Below are positions 25,732-35,200 of a DNA stretch of 63,189 bases, piece after piece. The translations under genes and the position numbers were made by a program. The notes under the pieces are model-generated. The model saw only the letters and a list, made by a program, of their open reading frames with translations, had not been told where the DNA came from and made no database searches. This DNA is from Polaromonas sp. AER18D-145 (GTDB lineage Bacteria; Pseudomonadota; Gammaproteobacteria; Burkholderiales; Burkholderiaceae_C), in NCBI RefSeq assembly GCF_002379095.1, contig NZ_NBZV01000028.1, positions 1 to 63,189 of the forward strand, read 5' to 3'. Position 1 is the first letter of the stretch. The number at the start of each line of letters is the position of its first letter.

Positions 25732-26538
25732 ATGCACGTCGCCGCCCTTCAAATGGTCTCGAGGACCAGCGTCCCCGCCAACCTGGCCATGGCCAGGCAG
25801 TTGCTGGAGCGCGCTGCCGCGCAGGGCGCCGAGCTGGCGGTGCTGCCCGAGTATTTTTGCGTGATGGGCCTGAAGGACACCGACAAGCTCGCTGTGCAGG
25901 AGGCCGCCGGCGAGGGCCCGATCCAGGATTTTCTGGCGCGGTCTGCGCGCGAGCTGGGACTCTGGATTGTGGGCGGCACCGTGCCGCTGGGCGCCAGCGA
26001 CCGCCAGCATGTGCGCAACAGCTCGCTGGTGTATGCGCCCACGGGTCAGTGCGTCGCGCGTTACGACAAGATTCACCTGTTCCGGTTTGACAATGGGCTG
26101 GAGCAGTACGACGAGTCGCGTGTGATTGAAAGCGGCGCAGCGCCGGTGACCTTCGAGCTGCCCTCGGCCGATGGCCACCGTTACCGGGTCGGCCTGAGCG
26201 TCTGTTACGACCTGCGTTTTCCCGAGCTGTACCGGGCCATGAAGGCGGACCTGCTGCTGGTGCCCAGCGCGTTCACGCGGACCACCGGCCAGGCCCACTG
26301 GGAAGTCCTGCTGCGGGCGCGGGCGATTGAAAACCTGGCCTATGTGGTGGCTGCGGCCCAGGGGGGTGCACATGACAACGGGCGCCGCACCTGGGGCCAG
26401 AGCCTGGTGGTCGATCCCTGGGGCGAAGTGCTGGGCGAGCAGGCCCAGGGCCCCGCCGTGGTCTTGGCCGAGGTGAGCGCGGCCAGGTTGCGCGCGGTTC
26501 GGCTGCAGCTGCCCGCGCTGGACCACGGGGTGTTGTGA
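25732..26538 (+). CDS. Carbon-nitrogen hydrolase, Nit1-like (deaminated glutathione amidase type)
   Basis: 268 residues with the nitrilase-superfamily triad E40 (V-L-P-E-Y), K113 (Y-D-K-I-H-L-F) and C158 (S-V-C-Y-D-L-R-F-P-E). The C-Y-D-L-R-F-P-E-L context is that of Nit1/Nit2 amidases, which repair deaminated glutathione or hydrolyse omega-amides. It follows the YhdP gene, as in many beta- and gammaproteobacteria, and overlaps the histidine kinase start by 4 nt. Confidence 0.9.
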   Translation: MHVAALQMVSRTSVPANLAMARQLLERAAAQGAELAVLPEYFCVMGLKDTDKLAVQEAAGEGPIQDFLARSARELGLWIVGGTVPLGASDRQHVRNSSLVYAPTGQCVARYDKIHLFRFDNGLEQYDESRVIESGAAPVTFELPSADGHRYRVGLSVCYDLRFPELYRAMKADLLLVPSAFTRTTGQAHWEVLLRARAIENLAYVVAAAQGGAHDNGRRTWGQSLVVDPWGEVLGEQAQGPAVVLAEVSAARLRAVRLQLPALDHGVL

Positions 26539-28613
26539 GCGAGCACTACGAAGCGGTCAACCGCGGCGAACCGTCTTCGGACCGGCGGCGCTGGAGCCGG
26601 CGCTGGGGTTTGTGGGCCCTGCTGGTGGCCCTGCTGCTCGGGCTGTTGTCCACCCTGGTCTGGCTCGCCGGGCGTTACGAGTCCAGCCAGGTGCAAAGCC
26701 GGCTGGAACAGGACGCGGTGCAGACGACCACCGACATTCGTGCCGCACTGACGCGCAACGTCCAGGGCATCCAGGCCCTGCAGGCCAGCAGCCCGGACCC
26801 GGCCGCCTGGCGTGTGCCCGCGTCCGCGCTGCTGCACGAGCACCGGGAGATGTTGCGGCTGGAGTGGCGCGATGCGGCGCTGGCGCCGGTTTCCTATGCG
26901 GAAACGCCTTACCGGCCCTCGGTGTTTGAGCGGCTCGGGCGTGCCAGCGCGCAGACCGACGTCAGTTTTGCCTGCGCGGCGGCGCGCCGTTTCAGCGGCC
27001 CGGCCTATTCGAGCAGCTACTTCCTGCCGCAGGCCGACGGGCTGGGGCTGGAGGTGCTGGACATGTGCCTGCCGGTGCTGGCCGGCGGGCAACTGGCGGG
27101 CTACCTGCTGGCGACCTATTCGTTGCAGGAGATGTTGTCCGAGCTGGTGGGCCGGCAGCTGGCGCGTGGCCACGGCCTGGCGTTCACCGAGGCCGACGGC
27201 ACGCGCCTGGCCATGTACGGCAACCCGGCCCGCGGCAACCGCGTCTATGTCGCGCAGCAGCTGCTCGATTTGCCGGGCAACACCATGGTTCTCCGGCTGG
27301 AGCGCCAGCTCGGAACGCCGGCCCTGTTTCCCAACCTGCTGACCGCGCTGGTGGCGGCCATGTCGCTGGCGCTGGTTGCCGTGCTGGCGCTGCTCGGGCG
27401 CGACATGCGCCGGCGCCTGAAGGTCGAGCACGACCTGGCCGACGCGCTGGCCTTTCGCAAGGCCATGGAGGATTCGCTGGTCACCGGCATGCGGGCCAGG
27501 GACCTGCAGGGTCGCGTGACCTATGTGAACCCGGCCTTTTGCCAGATGGTGGGGCTGGAGGCCGGCGAGTTGCTCAAGCACGGCACGCCGCCGCCTTACT
27601 GGCCGCCCGAGCAGGTCGAGGAGTACGAGCAGCGGCAGGCGCGGCGACTGGCCGTCGGCGCGACCCTGCCGCGGGAAGGCTTCGAGTCCGTCTTCATGCG
27701 CCGGGATGGTTCGCGTTTTCCGGTGCTGATCATCGAGGCGCCGCTGATCAACGCCGTGGGCAAGCAGACCGGCTGGATGAGCGCCATCCTCGACGTCAGC
27801 GAACAGCGGCGCGTCGAGGAGTTGTCGCGGGCCAGCCAGGACCGGCTGCAGGCCACGGCCAGGCTGGCCACGGTCGGCGAGATGGCTTCGCTGCTGAGCC
27901 ACGAGCTGAACCAGCCGCTGGCGGCCATTTCCAGCTACGCGACCGGCTCGCTGAATTTGCTGCAAAGCGCGGTGGCCGGCGAACCGCAACCGCCTGACAA
28001 CCAGGACCTGCAGCTGGCGATGCGCCGCATCGCCGAGCAGGCCGAACGCGCCGGCAAGGTCATCAAGAGCGTGCATGACTTTGTGCGTCGCCGGGACCAG
28101 GTGCGCGAGCCCGTTGCGCCGCGCGCCCTGCTGGACGCGGTGCTGCCGCTGGTCAGCCTGCAGGCACGCAAGCTGGCAGTCCGGGTGCTGATCCAGGTGG
28201 ACGAAAGCTGCGAGCCGGTGCTGTGCGACCGGACCATGGTCGAGCAGGTGCTGCTCAACCTGGCGCGCAACGGCATGCAGGCCATGCAGTCGCCGGACAA
28301 GAGCCGGCGCACTGACAAGCTGCTGATCCTGCGCGTGCGGCCGGCCGCCTCCAATGCGCACAGCCGCTGGGTGGAGTTTGCCGTGATCGACCATGGGGAA
28401 GGCATTTCGGAGGACGTGGCGCGCCAGCTGTTCACACCCTTCTTCACGACCAAGGCCGAAGGCATGGGCCTGGGGCTGAGCCTGTGCCGCACGGTGATCG
28501 AGCAGCACGGCGGGTTTCTGGGGTTTGAGGCGGCCCAGCCTCAGGGTACGATTTTCACCTTTACATTGCCGGCTTCTGTCACCGCCGTCGTGGCGGCCGA
28601 AGTGTCCGCCTGA
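26535..28613 (+). CDS. PAS-containing sensor histidine kinase
   Basis: 692 residues from GTG 26535 (GTGA overlap with the Nit stop). TM1 is at ~20-42, a ~230-residue periplasmic sensor domain follows, TM2 is at ~270-292, then a PAS domain at ~300-420. HisKA has L-L-S-H-E-L-N-Q-P-L-A-A-I with the phospho-acceptor His, and a HATPase with G-M-G-L-G-L-S closes the protein. The H-E-L-N-Q-P-L form is that of the FixL/DctB/TodS-type kinases that pair with FixJ-type regulators. It is followed by its partner. The signal is unknown; the sensor domain resembles DctB/CHASE-type double-PAS folds only loosely. Confidence 0.9.
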   Translation: MSEHYEAVNRGEPSSDRRRWSRRWGLWALLVALLLGLLSTLVWLAGRYESSQVQSRLEQDAVQTTTDIRAALTRNVQGIQALQASSPDPAAWRVPASALLHEHREMLRLEWRDAALAPVSYAETPYRPSVFERLGRASAQTDVSFACAAARRFSGPAYSSSYFLPQADGLGLEVLDMCLPVLAGGQLAGYLLATYSLQEMLSELVGRQLARGHGLAFTEADGTRLAMYGNPARGNRVYVAQQLLDLPGNTMVLRLERQLGTPALFPNLLTALVAAMSLALVAVLALLGRDMRRRLKVEHDLADALAFRKAMEDSLVTGMRARDLQGRVTYVNPAFCQMVGLEAGELLKHGTPPPYWPPEQVEEYEQRQARRLAVGATLPREGFESVFMRRDGSRFPVLIIEAPLINAVGKQTGWMSAILDVSEQRRVEELSRASQDRLQATARLATVGEMASLLSHELNQPLAAISSYATGSLNLLQSAVAGEPQPPDNQDLQLAMRRIAEQAERAGKVIKSVHDFVRRRDQVREPVAPRALLDAVLPLVSLQARKLAVRVLIQVDESCEPVLCDRTMVEQVLLNLARNGMQAMQSPDKSRRTDKLLILRVRPAASNAHSRWVEFAVIDHGEGISEDVARQLFTPFFTTKAEGMGLGLSLCRTVIEQHGGFLGFEAAQPQGTIFTFTLPASVTAVVAAEVSA

Positions 28614-28639
28614 AACCCCGCCTGCGGGAAGGAGTTGCC

Positions 28640-29266
28640 ATGGAGCCCATCCAGAATGCCACGGTCTACATCGTGGATGACGATGCCAGCGTGCGCGAGG
28701 CGCTGGCCTGGCTGCTGCGTTCGCGGCGCCTGACCAGCGAGACGTTTGCCAGCGCCGAGGCGTTCGACGAGCGGATCTCGGGGCCGTTCTCCGTCAGTTC
28801 GCCCTCGTGTGCCCTGCTCGATGTGCGCATGGGCGGCATGAGCGGGCTGGCCATGTTCGAAAAACTGATCGGGTATGGCCTGCTGCCCACCCTGCCGGTG
28901 ATTTTTCTGACCGGTCACGCCGACGTGCCGACCGCGGTCGATGCCGTCAAGCGTGGTGCTTTCGATTTTTGCGAGAAGCCCTTTTCCGACAATGCCCTGG
29001 TGGACCGCATCGAGCAGGCGCTGATGCAGTCCGCCAGGGCGCTGGCCGAGCTCAGCGAGCACACCGGCCTGCGTGCGCGCCTTGACGGCCTGACCGAGCG
29101 GGAGCGCGACGTGATGGCGCTGGTGGTGGAGGGTCTGCCGAACAAGCTGGTGGCCGACCAGCTCGACATCAGCGTGCGCACGGTGGAAGTGCACCGGGCC
29201 CGGGTTTTTGACAAAATGCAGGTAAAGTCGGCGGTGGAGCTGGCGAATCTGCTCCGCAATTTATAG
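28640..29266 (+). CDS. FixJ/NarL-family response regulator
   Basis: 208 residues. The receiver has acidic D13-D14-D15, phospho-acceptor D61, T91 and K113. The C-terminal LuxR-type HTH (L-T-E-R-E-R-D-V-M-A-L-V-V-E-G-L-P-N-K-L-V-A, then V-H-R-A-R-V) matches the FixJ/TtrR branch. AAGGAG precedes the ATG. It lies 26 nt downstream of the kinase in the same operon, so it is the cognate partner. Target genes are unknown. Its last codons overlap the end of the small membrane protein gene on the other strand. Confidence 0.92.
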   Translation: MEPIQNATVYIVDDDASVREALAWLLRSRRLTSETFASAEAFDERISGPFSVSSPSCALLDVRMGGMSGLAMFEKLIGYGLLPTLPVIFLTGHADVPTAVDAVKRGAFDFCEKPFSDNALVDRIEQALMQSARALAELSEHTGLRARLDGLTERERDVMALVVEGLPNKLVADQLDISVRTVEVHRARVFDKMQVKSAVELANLLRNL

Positions 29267-29410
29267 CGGATCGCCGGGTTTTTCCGGTGGCGCATCGCGC
29301 TGGTCGTCACTCTTGAGTTCACCCTTGCTGCGGCCGGAGAACATCGTCCACCAGACAATGAAAACCAGAATGAGCAAGGCCCCCAGGGCTTCGAGTAAAA
29401 GTAAGGCCAT
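29261..29410 (-). CDS. Small single-pass membrane protein
   Basis: 49 residues: one strong TM at 3-24 (L-L-L-L-E-A-L-G-A-L-L-I-L-V-F-I-V-W-W), then a charged tail rich in K, D, E and P. Both ends constrain it: the start codon shares bases with the mltA start on the other strand, and the stop overlaps the response-regulator stop. Similar tiny proteins occur in related genomes as far as I recall. Function unknown. Confidence 0.65.
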   Translation of the reverse strand: MALLLLEALGALLILVFIVWWTMFSGRSKGELKSDDQRDAPPEKPGDPL

Positions 29411-30563
29411 GACTGTTTTTTCCCGGATAACACCGACATTTGTCATTATCGCCGCCGTGCTGGGCCTGGTGTCCTGCGCGACGGCGCCCGTGCCTGCACC
29501 CCTGCCTTCGGCGCCCGCCGCGGCCAGCGTGCCTGCGCGTCCCGGGTCAGGCGCAGAGGCGACCGCCATGGTGCGCGGCAAGAGCCGCTGGGTGCCGGTG
29601 GCCTGGAGCGAACTGCCGGGGTTTGAAAATGACGCGCTGTTTGAGGCCTGGAACGCCTGGCTCAAAAGCTGTGAGCGACCCGGGCCGGTGTTTGCCCCCC
29701 TGTGTGGCGAAGTGCGGCGCCTGAGCATTGCGACAGGGGCGGAGCAGCGCGCCTGGATGGTGGGCCGGCTGCAGCCCTACCGCGTCGAAACCCTGCAAGG
29801 CACGGCCGAAGGACTGCTCACCAGTTATTACGAACCCGTGCTCAGGGCCAGCCGGCAGCCCGGCGCCGCTTACCCGGTGCCGCTGTACCAGCCTCCGGCC
29901 GGCCTGGGCAGCCGCAAGTCTTGGTACACCCGGCAGGAAATCGAGACGCTGCCCGAGGCGCAGGCTGCGCTTCGCGGGCGGGAAATCGCCTGGCTGGCCG
30001 ATCCGATTGATGCGATGTCGCTGCATATCCAGGGCTCGGGCCGGCTGGCCATCACCGACGCCGGTGGCGCGCAGCGCACCGTGCGGGTGGCGTTTGCCGG
30101 TTCCAACGACCAGCCTTTTCGCAGCATCACCCAGTGGCTGATGGAGCAGGGCCAGGGCCGGATGAACGCGCCCTGGACCGAATCCACCAAGGCCTGGGCC
30201 GCGCAGAATCCGCAGCGCGTGTCGCAACTGCTGTGGAGCAACCCGCGTTACATCTTTTTCCGCGAGGAGGCCCTGAGCGAGATGGACGCGGCCTACGGCC
30301 CGCGCGGCGCCCAGGGGGTGCCCCTGACGCCCGGCCGTTCGATCGCCGTGGACCGGGAAAGCATCCCCTACGGCACGCCGGTCTGGCTCGCCTCGCGCGG
30401 CGCGGCGGTGGACCTGCAAAAACTCGTGATCGCGCAGGACACGGGCAGCGCCATTGTGGGTGCCGTGCGGGCCGACTATTTTGCCGGGACAGGGCCGCAA
30501 GCCGGCGAGCTGGCCAGCCGGGTGAACCAGCCCCTGCGCCTGTGGGTGCTGTGGCCCAAATGA
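29409..30563 (+). CDS. mltA: Membrane-bound lytic murein transglycosylase A
   Basis: 384 residues. The signal peptide ends in lipobox L-V-S-C (C22), so this is an outer membrane lipoprotein. The MltA core shows L-T-S-Y-Y-E-P-V-L, I-Q-G-S-G-R-L and Y-I-F-F-R. The C-terminal 3D domain has V-D-R-E-S-I-P-Y-G-T-P and Q-D-T-G-S-A-I-V-G, whose aspartate is catalytic. It cleaves peptidoglycan glycan strands with 1,6-anhydro ring formation. The start choice is set by the lipobox; it shares CATG with the divergent small gene. The next gene overlaps its stop by 4 nt. Confidence 0.93.
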   Translation: MTVFSRITPTFVIIAAVLGLVSCATAPVPAPLPSAPAAASVPARPGSGAEATAMVRGKSRWVPVAWSELPGFENDALFEAWNAWLKSCERPGPVFAPLCGEVRRLSIATGAEQRAWMVGRLQPYRVETLQGTAEGLLTSYYEPVLRASRQPGAAYPVPLYQPPAGLGSRKSWYTRQEIETLPEAQAALRGREIAWLADPIDAMSLHIQGSGRLAITDAGGAQRTVRVAFAGSNDQPFRSITQWLMEQGQGRMNAPWTESTKAWAAQNPQRVSQLLWSNPRYIFFREEALSEMDAAYGPRGAQGVPLTPGRSIAVDRESIPYGTPVWLASRGAAVDLQKLVIAQDTGSAIVGAVRADYFAGTGPQAGELASRVNQPLRLWVLWPK

Positions 30564-30913
30564 GCCTGCCGTCCCGCGCCCTGACCCGCTGCGGCCTGCT
30601 GCTCGCTGCGGTGGCCTTGCTCTCGGCTTGCGCCGCCACCGGCACCGGGTCAGTGGCCGCGCGTTACCGCTGTGAACATGGCATCGACTTCAGCGTGAGG
30701 TTTGTGGATGACAGCGCGCTGATCGAGAATTCGCGCGCCTCCGACGTGCTTTTCCGCGACGCAGGCGGACAAGGTGCCTCGCAGCCCGTGTACAGCAACC
30801 CGCGCATGCGCGCCGAGTTTGGCCTGGGTTTGGGCGGGCGTGAGGCGGTGCTGCGTTACCCGCTGCTGCCGCTGGTGGCGCGCTGCGTGCGCGATGGAAA
30901 AGAAGGTCCCTAA
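30560..30913 (+). CDS. MliC-like lipoprotein (putative lysozyme inhibitor)
   Basis: 117 residues. Lipobox L-S-A-C gives C24. The mature part begins A-R-Y-R-C-E-H-G-I-D-F-S-V-R-F, has G-L-G-L-G-G-R-E-A-V-L-R-Y in the middle and a second Cys near the end (A-R-C-V-R-D-G). This is the layout of MliC/PliC C-type lysozyme inhibitors. ATGA overlap with mltA implies co-translation. A lysozyme inhibitor next to a lytic transglycosylase is coherent, but similarity is by eye only. Confidence 0.6.
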   Translation: MSLPSRALTRCGLLLAAVALLSACAATGTGSVAARYRCEHGIDFSVRFVDDSALIENSRASDVLFRDAGGQGASQPVYSNPRMRAEFGLGLGGREAVLRYPLLPLVARCVRDGKEGP

Positions 30914-31602
30914 CGAACCGAAATCCGCAGCTGCACCGTCAGCGTCGAGCGGGTCGCCGACTGTGTGTTATTGAACAAGCCGGAACTGCTGCCAGTGCCG
31001 TCTTCATCCGACTGGGCCACGGTCACCCATTCGTTGAGCGGCGCAACCAGCGTCGTCATCACGCGGGAATCCGTGGGTGGCGAAGTCGCGCTGCGCGGGC
31101 TTTGCACGGCAGCCAGTTCCAGCTCGGCGCTGTCGCCGCCGCGCCAGAGTGGCCTGGCAGCAAAGCCGCTGCCCGCGGTCACCAGCACCGTGCCGCTGCC
31201 ATAACGCACGATGCCGTTTTGCACAAAGCTGTGCAGCAGCCGCAAAGGCACGCTGGTGCCCAGCATGATGTTGGTGCTGCGGCCGTTCAGTACCAGCAGG
31301 CGCTGGGCCACGTCGTCCGACCCGGTTCGCTGGCTGCTTTGCGCTTCGAGGTGGACCTGGCCTCCAGACTGGCCAGGCTGCAGCCGCACCGTGCCGGCGG
31401 CGCCCAGCGTGTTCCGGGAAACGCGGGTGTCGCGCACCTGGCGTACTTCGATCTGCAGGTTGCGCATCGGCAAGGGCGACTGAGTTGCTATCAAATCAGG
31501 AGCTGGTTGCGCCCATGAAATAAGGGCTGGAGCCATAAAAAGCACTGCAAGCAGGGCAGCCAAGGGTTTGGAGCGGCAAAGAGACGTTATGCGGGGTGTC
31601 AT
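30910..31602 (-). CDS. Exported protein of unknown function
   Basis: 230 residues with an N-terminal signal peptide (P-L-A-A-L-L-A-V-L-F-M-A-P-A). The signal-peptide end and early mature region (residues ~21-39) come from a family B repeat. The rest is beta-rich with Ser, Thr and Arg, including a segment L-Q-P-G-Q-S-G-G-Q-V-H-L-E-A and C-terminal T-L-T-V-Q-L-R-I-S-V-R. Some secretin-associated and curli-type proteins share this composition, but I cannot place it. Its ATG overlaps the Lrp stop, and its 3' end overlaps the MliC-like gene by 4 nt. Confidence 0.75.
   Translation of the reverse strand: MTPRITSLCRSKPLAALLAVLFMAPALISWAQPAPDLIATQSPLPMRNLQIEVRQVRDTRVSRNTLGAAGTVRLQPGQSGGQVHLEAQSSQRTGSDDVAQRLLVLNGRSTNIMLGTSVPLRLLHSFVQNGIVRYGSGTVLVTAGSGFAARPLWRGGDSAELELAAVQSPRSATSPPTDSRVMTTLVAPLNEWVTVAQSDEDGTGSSSGLFNNTQSATRSTLTVQLRISVR
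31487..31540 (+). repeat. Dispersed repeat family B, copy 5, inside the exported-protein gene
   Basis: GTTGCTATCAAATCAGGAGC, then GCGCCCATGAAATAAGGGC and TGGAGCCATAAAAA. Read antisense it encodes the end of the signal peptide and the first mature residues. Confidence 0.7.
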
Positions 31603-32084
31603 GGTGTTTTCTCTGACAAGTGGCCCAGAGGCAGCACGCTGCTGGACTTGATCTCGCCCAGGGAAAAGCTGGTGTGCATGTCCTTCACATTGGGCAGGTT
31701 CAGCAGGCTTTTCAGGGCGAAACGCGAAAAACTGTCCAGGTCCCGGGCCACCACCTGCAACTCGAAGGTTCCGGTGCCGCTGATGTAGTGGCAGGCGATG
31801 ATCTCAGGCAATTTGCGGATCGCCTCTTCCATCGCGCTGGTTGCATCGCCCGTGTTGCGGTCAGCATCCAGGCGCACAAAGGCCAGCACGCCCAAGCCGA
31901 TCTTGTGGCGGTCGATCTCCGCGCGGTAACCCTTGATGAAGCCGCCTTCCTCCAGTGCCCTGACGCGCCGCCAGCAGGGTGCGGCGCTCAGGCCGACGCG
32001 GGTGCTGAGTTCGGCGTTGCTCAAACGGCCGTCGGTCTGCAATTCATTCAGGATCGCGAGGTCGAACTTGTCAAGTGTTTCCAT
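31599..32084 (-). CDS. Lrp/AsnC-family transcriptional regulator
   Basis: 161 residues from ATG 32084, where the conserved L-D-K-F-D-L-A-I-L-N-E-L-Q begins. HTH at ~18-50 with R-V-G-L-S-A-A-P-C-W-R-R-V, then the RAM ligand-binding domain with I-I-A-C-H-Y-I-S-G-T-G-T-F-E-L. It is divergent from the indolepyruvate oxidoreductase, the usual place for an amino-acid-responsive activator of that gene; the ligand is probably an aromatic or branched amino acid. It is coupled downstream to the exported-protein gene by ATGA. Confidence 0.92.
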   Translation of the reverse strand: METLDKFDLAILNELQTDGRLSNAELSTRVGLSAAPCWRRVRALEEGGFIKGYRAEIDRHKIGLGVLAFVRLDADRNTGDATSAMEEAIRKLPEIIACHYISGTGTFELQVVARDLDSFSRFALKSLLNLPNVKDMHTSFSLGEIKSSSVLPLGHLSEKTP

Positions 32085-32100
32085 AGCAGGCAATTTTAAG

Positions 32101-32115
32101 CAAGAATCTTTCTTG
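32101..32115. promoter_or_regulatory. Candidate Lrp operator
   Basis: CAAGAA-TCT-TTCTTG is a 15-bp perfect inverted repeat 17 nt upstream of the lrp start, in the 177-nt divergent region. Its length equals the Lrp-family consensus site. It would serve autorepression and possibly activation of the oxidoreductase. Confidence 0.4.
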
Positions 32116-32261
32116 AAACGCGTTAAACAAGGCATAAAAAGCAAAGACTTATCTGACCATCGAGCCTACACTTTATTCATAGATAGAGGCATCACCCTAT
32201 TCGGGTGTAAGCCTTTTCGCTCTGCCCAAAAGGCGGTGTCAGCCCCACGACTGGAGACAAG

Positions 32262-35200
32262 ATGAACGCCCCCCTTCCTGAACACATTCGCAAAGCGCTC
32301 GAGACGGTCACGCTCGACGACAAATACAGCCTCGATTACGGTCAGGCCTTCATGAGCGGGGTCCAGGCGCTGGTCAAGCTGCCCATGCTGCAGCGTCAGC
32401 GCGACGCCCTGCAGGGCAAAAACACCGCCGGTTTCATCAGCGGCTACCGCGGTTCGCCGCTGGGCGGCTACGACCAGGCCTTGTGGAAGGCATCGAGCTA
32501 CCTGAAGGCGCAGAACATCGTGTTCCAGCCCGGCGTCAATGAAGAGCTCGCCGCCACGGCCTTGTGGGGCACGCAGCAGCTGGGCTTTTCGCCACCGGGC
32601 ACCAACAAGTACGACGGCGTGTTCGGCATCTGGTACGGCAAGGGCCCGGGCGTGGACCGCTGCTCCGACGTGTTCAAACATGCCAACATGGCGGGCACCA
32701 CACCCTGGGGCGGCGTGATTGCCGTGGCCGGCGATGACCATGTGGCCAAAAGCTCCACCGCCGCGCACCAGAGCGACCACATCTTCAAGGCCTGCGGCCT
32801 GCCGGTGTTTTTCCCGACCAACGTGCAGGAAATCCTGGACCTGGGTGTGCACGCGTTTGCCATGAGCCGCTTTTCCGGCGTCTGGGCCGGCATGAAAACC
32901 ATCCAGGAAATTGTCGAATCCAGCGCCACCGCGACGATCGACCCCGAGCGTGTGCAGATCAAGATTCCGCTTGATTTCCAGATGCCGCCGGGCGGCGTGC
33001 ACATCCGCTGGCCCGACGCGGCGCTGGATCAGGAAGCGCGCCTGTTCGACTACAAGTGGTATGCCGCGCTGGCCTACATCCGTGCCAACCGGCTCAACTA
33101 CAACGTGATCGAAGGCCCGAACGACCGCTTTGGCATCATCGCCAGCGGCAAGGCCTACAACGACACGCGCCAGGCCCTGATCGACCTGGGCCTGGACGAC
33201 AGCACCTGCCGCCAGCTCGGTATCCGCCTGCACAAGGTGGGTGTGGTCTGGCCGCTGGAGGCGCAGGGCACGCGCGAATTTGCCACCGGCCTGCAGGAAA
33301 TCCTGGTGGTCGAGGAAAAGCGCCAGGTCATCGAGTACCAGCTCAAGGAAGAGCTCTACAACTGGCGCGCCGATGTGCGGCCCAACATCTACGGCAAGTT
33401 CAACGAGGTCGAGGGGGACTTCAGCGGCGGCGAATGGTCCATGCCGAACCCGACGGCCAACACCCTGTTGCGTGCCAATGCCGACCTGTCGCCTTCGCTG
33501 ATTGCCAAGGCGATTGCGCAGCGCGTCAGGAAGCTGGGCCTGGACAGCGACATGACGGCGCGCATCGACGCGCAGCTGGCGATTCTGGAAGCCAAGGAAC
33601 GCTCGCTGCAGGTGCTGGAAGTCAAGGCCGACCGCCAGCCCTGGTTTTGCTCGGGCTGTCCGCACAACACCTCGACCAAGGTGCCCGAGGGCTCGCGCGC
33701 CATGGCCGGCATCGGCTGCCACTTCATGGCACTGTGGATGGACCGCAGCACGTCGGGCTTCACCCAGATGGGCGGCGAGGGCGTGCCCTGGGTCGGCCAG
33801 CAGCCGTTCACGACCGACCAGCATATTTTTGCCAACCTCGGTGACGGCACCTACTTTCACAGCGGCTCGCTGGCGGTGCGCCAGTCGATTGCCTCGGGCG
33901 TGAACATCACCTACAAGATTCTCTACAACGACGCGGTGGCCATGACCGGCGGTCAGCAGATCGGCGAGCGGCCGGAAGGCCTCTCGGTGGTGCAGATTGC
34001 CCAGTCCATGCGGGCCGAAGGCGCGGCCAAAATCGTCGTGGTCACCGATGAGCCGGAAAAATACGACGGCGTGGCATTGGCCGAGGGCGTGACGGTGCAC
34101 CACCGCGACGAGCTCGACACCATCCAGCGGCAGTTCCGCGAGATCAAGGGCACCACGGTCATCATTTACGACCAGACCTGTGCCACCGAAAAACGCCGGC
34201 GCCGCAAGCGCGGCACCCTGGTCGATCCGGCGGTGCGCGTGGTGATCAACGAGCTGGTCTGTGAAGGCTGCGGTGACTGCAGCGTGCAGTCCAACTGTCT
34301 GAGCGTCGAACCGCTGGAAACCGAGTTCGGCCGCAAGCGCCAGATCAACCAGTCCACCTGCAACAAGGACATGTCCTGCCTCAAGGGCTTCTGCCCCAGT
34401 TTCGTGACCGTCGAGGGCGGCCAGCTCAAGAAGAAGGCCAAAGGCAAGGCGACTTCACCTTTTGAAATGAGTCCTTTGCCGCAGCCGCAGATTCCCGCGA
34501 CACAAGGCGTCAACGGCGCTGTCTGGGGCATCGTGGTGGCCGGCGTTGGCGGCACAGGCGTCATCACCATCGGCCAGCTGCTGGGGATGGCCGGGCACAT
34601 CGAAGGCAAAGGCATCGTCACGCAGGACGCCGGTGGCCTGGCGCAAAAAGGCGGCGCGACCTGGAGCCATGTGCTGATAGGCGCGAGCCAGGGCGATATC
34701 CGCACCACACGTGTCGGCATGGCCGGCGCCGACCTGATCATCGGCTGCGACCCCATTGTGGCGGCCGGCAAGGAAACGGTGCTGCGCATGCGCGAAGGCC
34801 GCACCCACGTGGCGCTCAATTCCCACAGCACGCCGACGGCGGCGTTTGTGCACAACGCGAACTGGCAGAACCCGGCCGAGGCCTGCGCCGCGGAGATCGC
34901 CAAGGCCGTGGGGGTGGCCGGTGTCGGTGCCTTCAATGCCGACGCAGCGGCCATCAAGCTGATGGGCGACAGCATTTACACCAACCCGATGATGCTGGGC
35001 TACGCCTGGCAAAAGGGCTGGATCCCGCTGGAATACGCGTCGCTGATGCGCGCCATTGAACTCAATGCGGTCGCGGTGGACAACAACAAGGCGGCTTTCG
35101 AGTGGGGCCGGCGCGCGGCCCACGACCTGCCCTCGGTGGAAAAGCTGTTTGCCTCCGCGCAGGTCATCAGCATGCCGGCCCCGCGCCAGGGCCTGCCGGA

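Noticed and set aside
26340..28508. 722-residue minus-strand frame
   Set aside because: Shadow of the Nit and histidine kinase genes, low-complexity H/Q/R composition.
32166..34103. 645-residue minus-strand frame
   Set aside because: Antisense to the indolepyruvate oxidoreductase, no motif.
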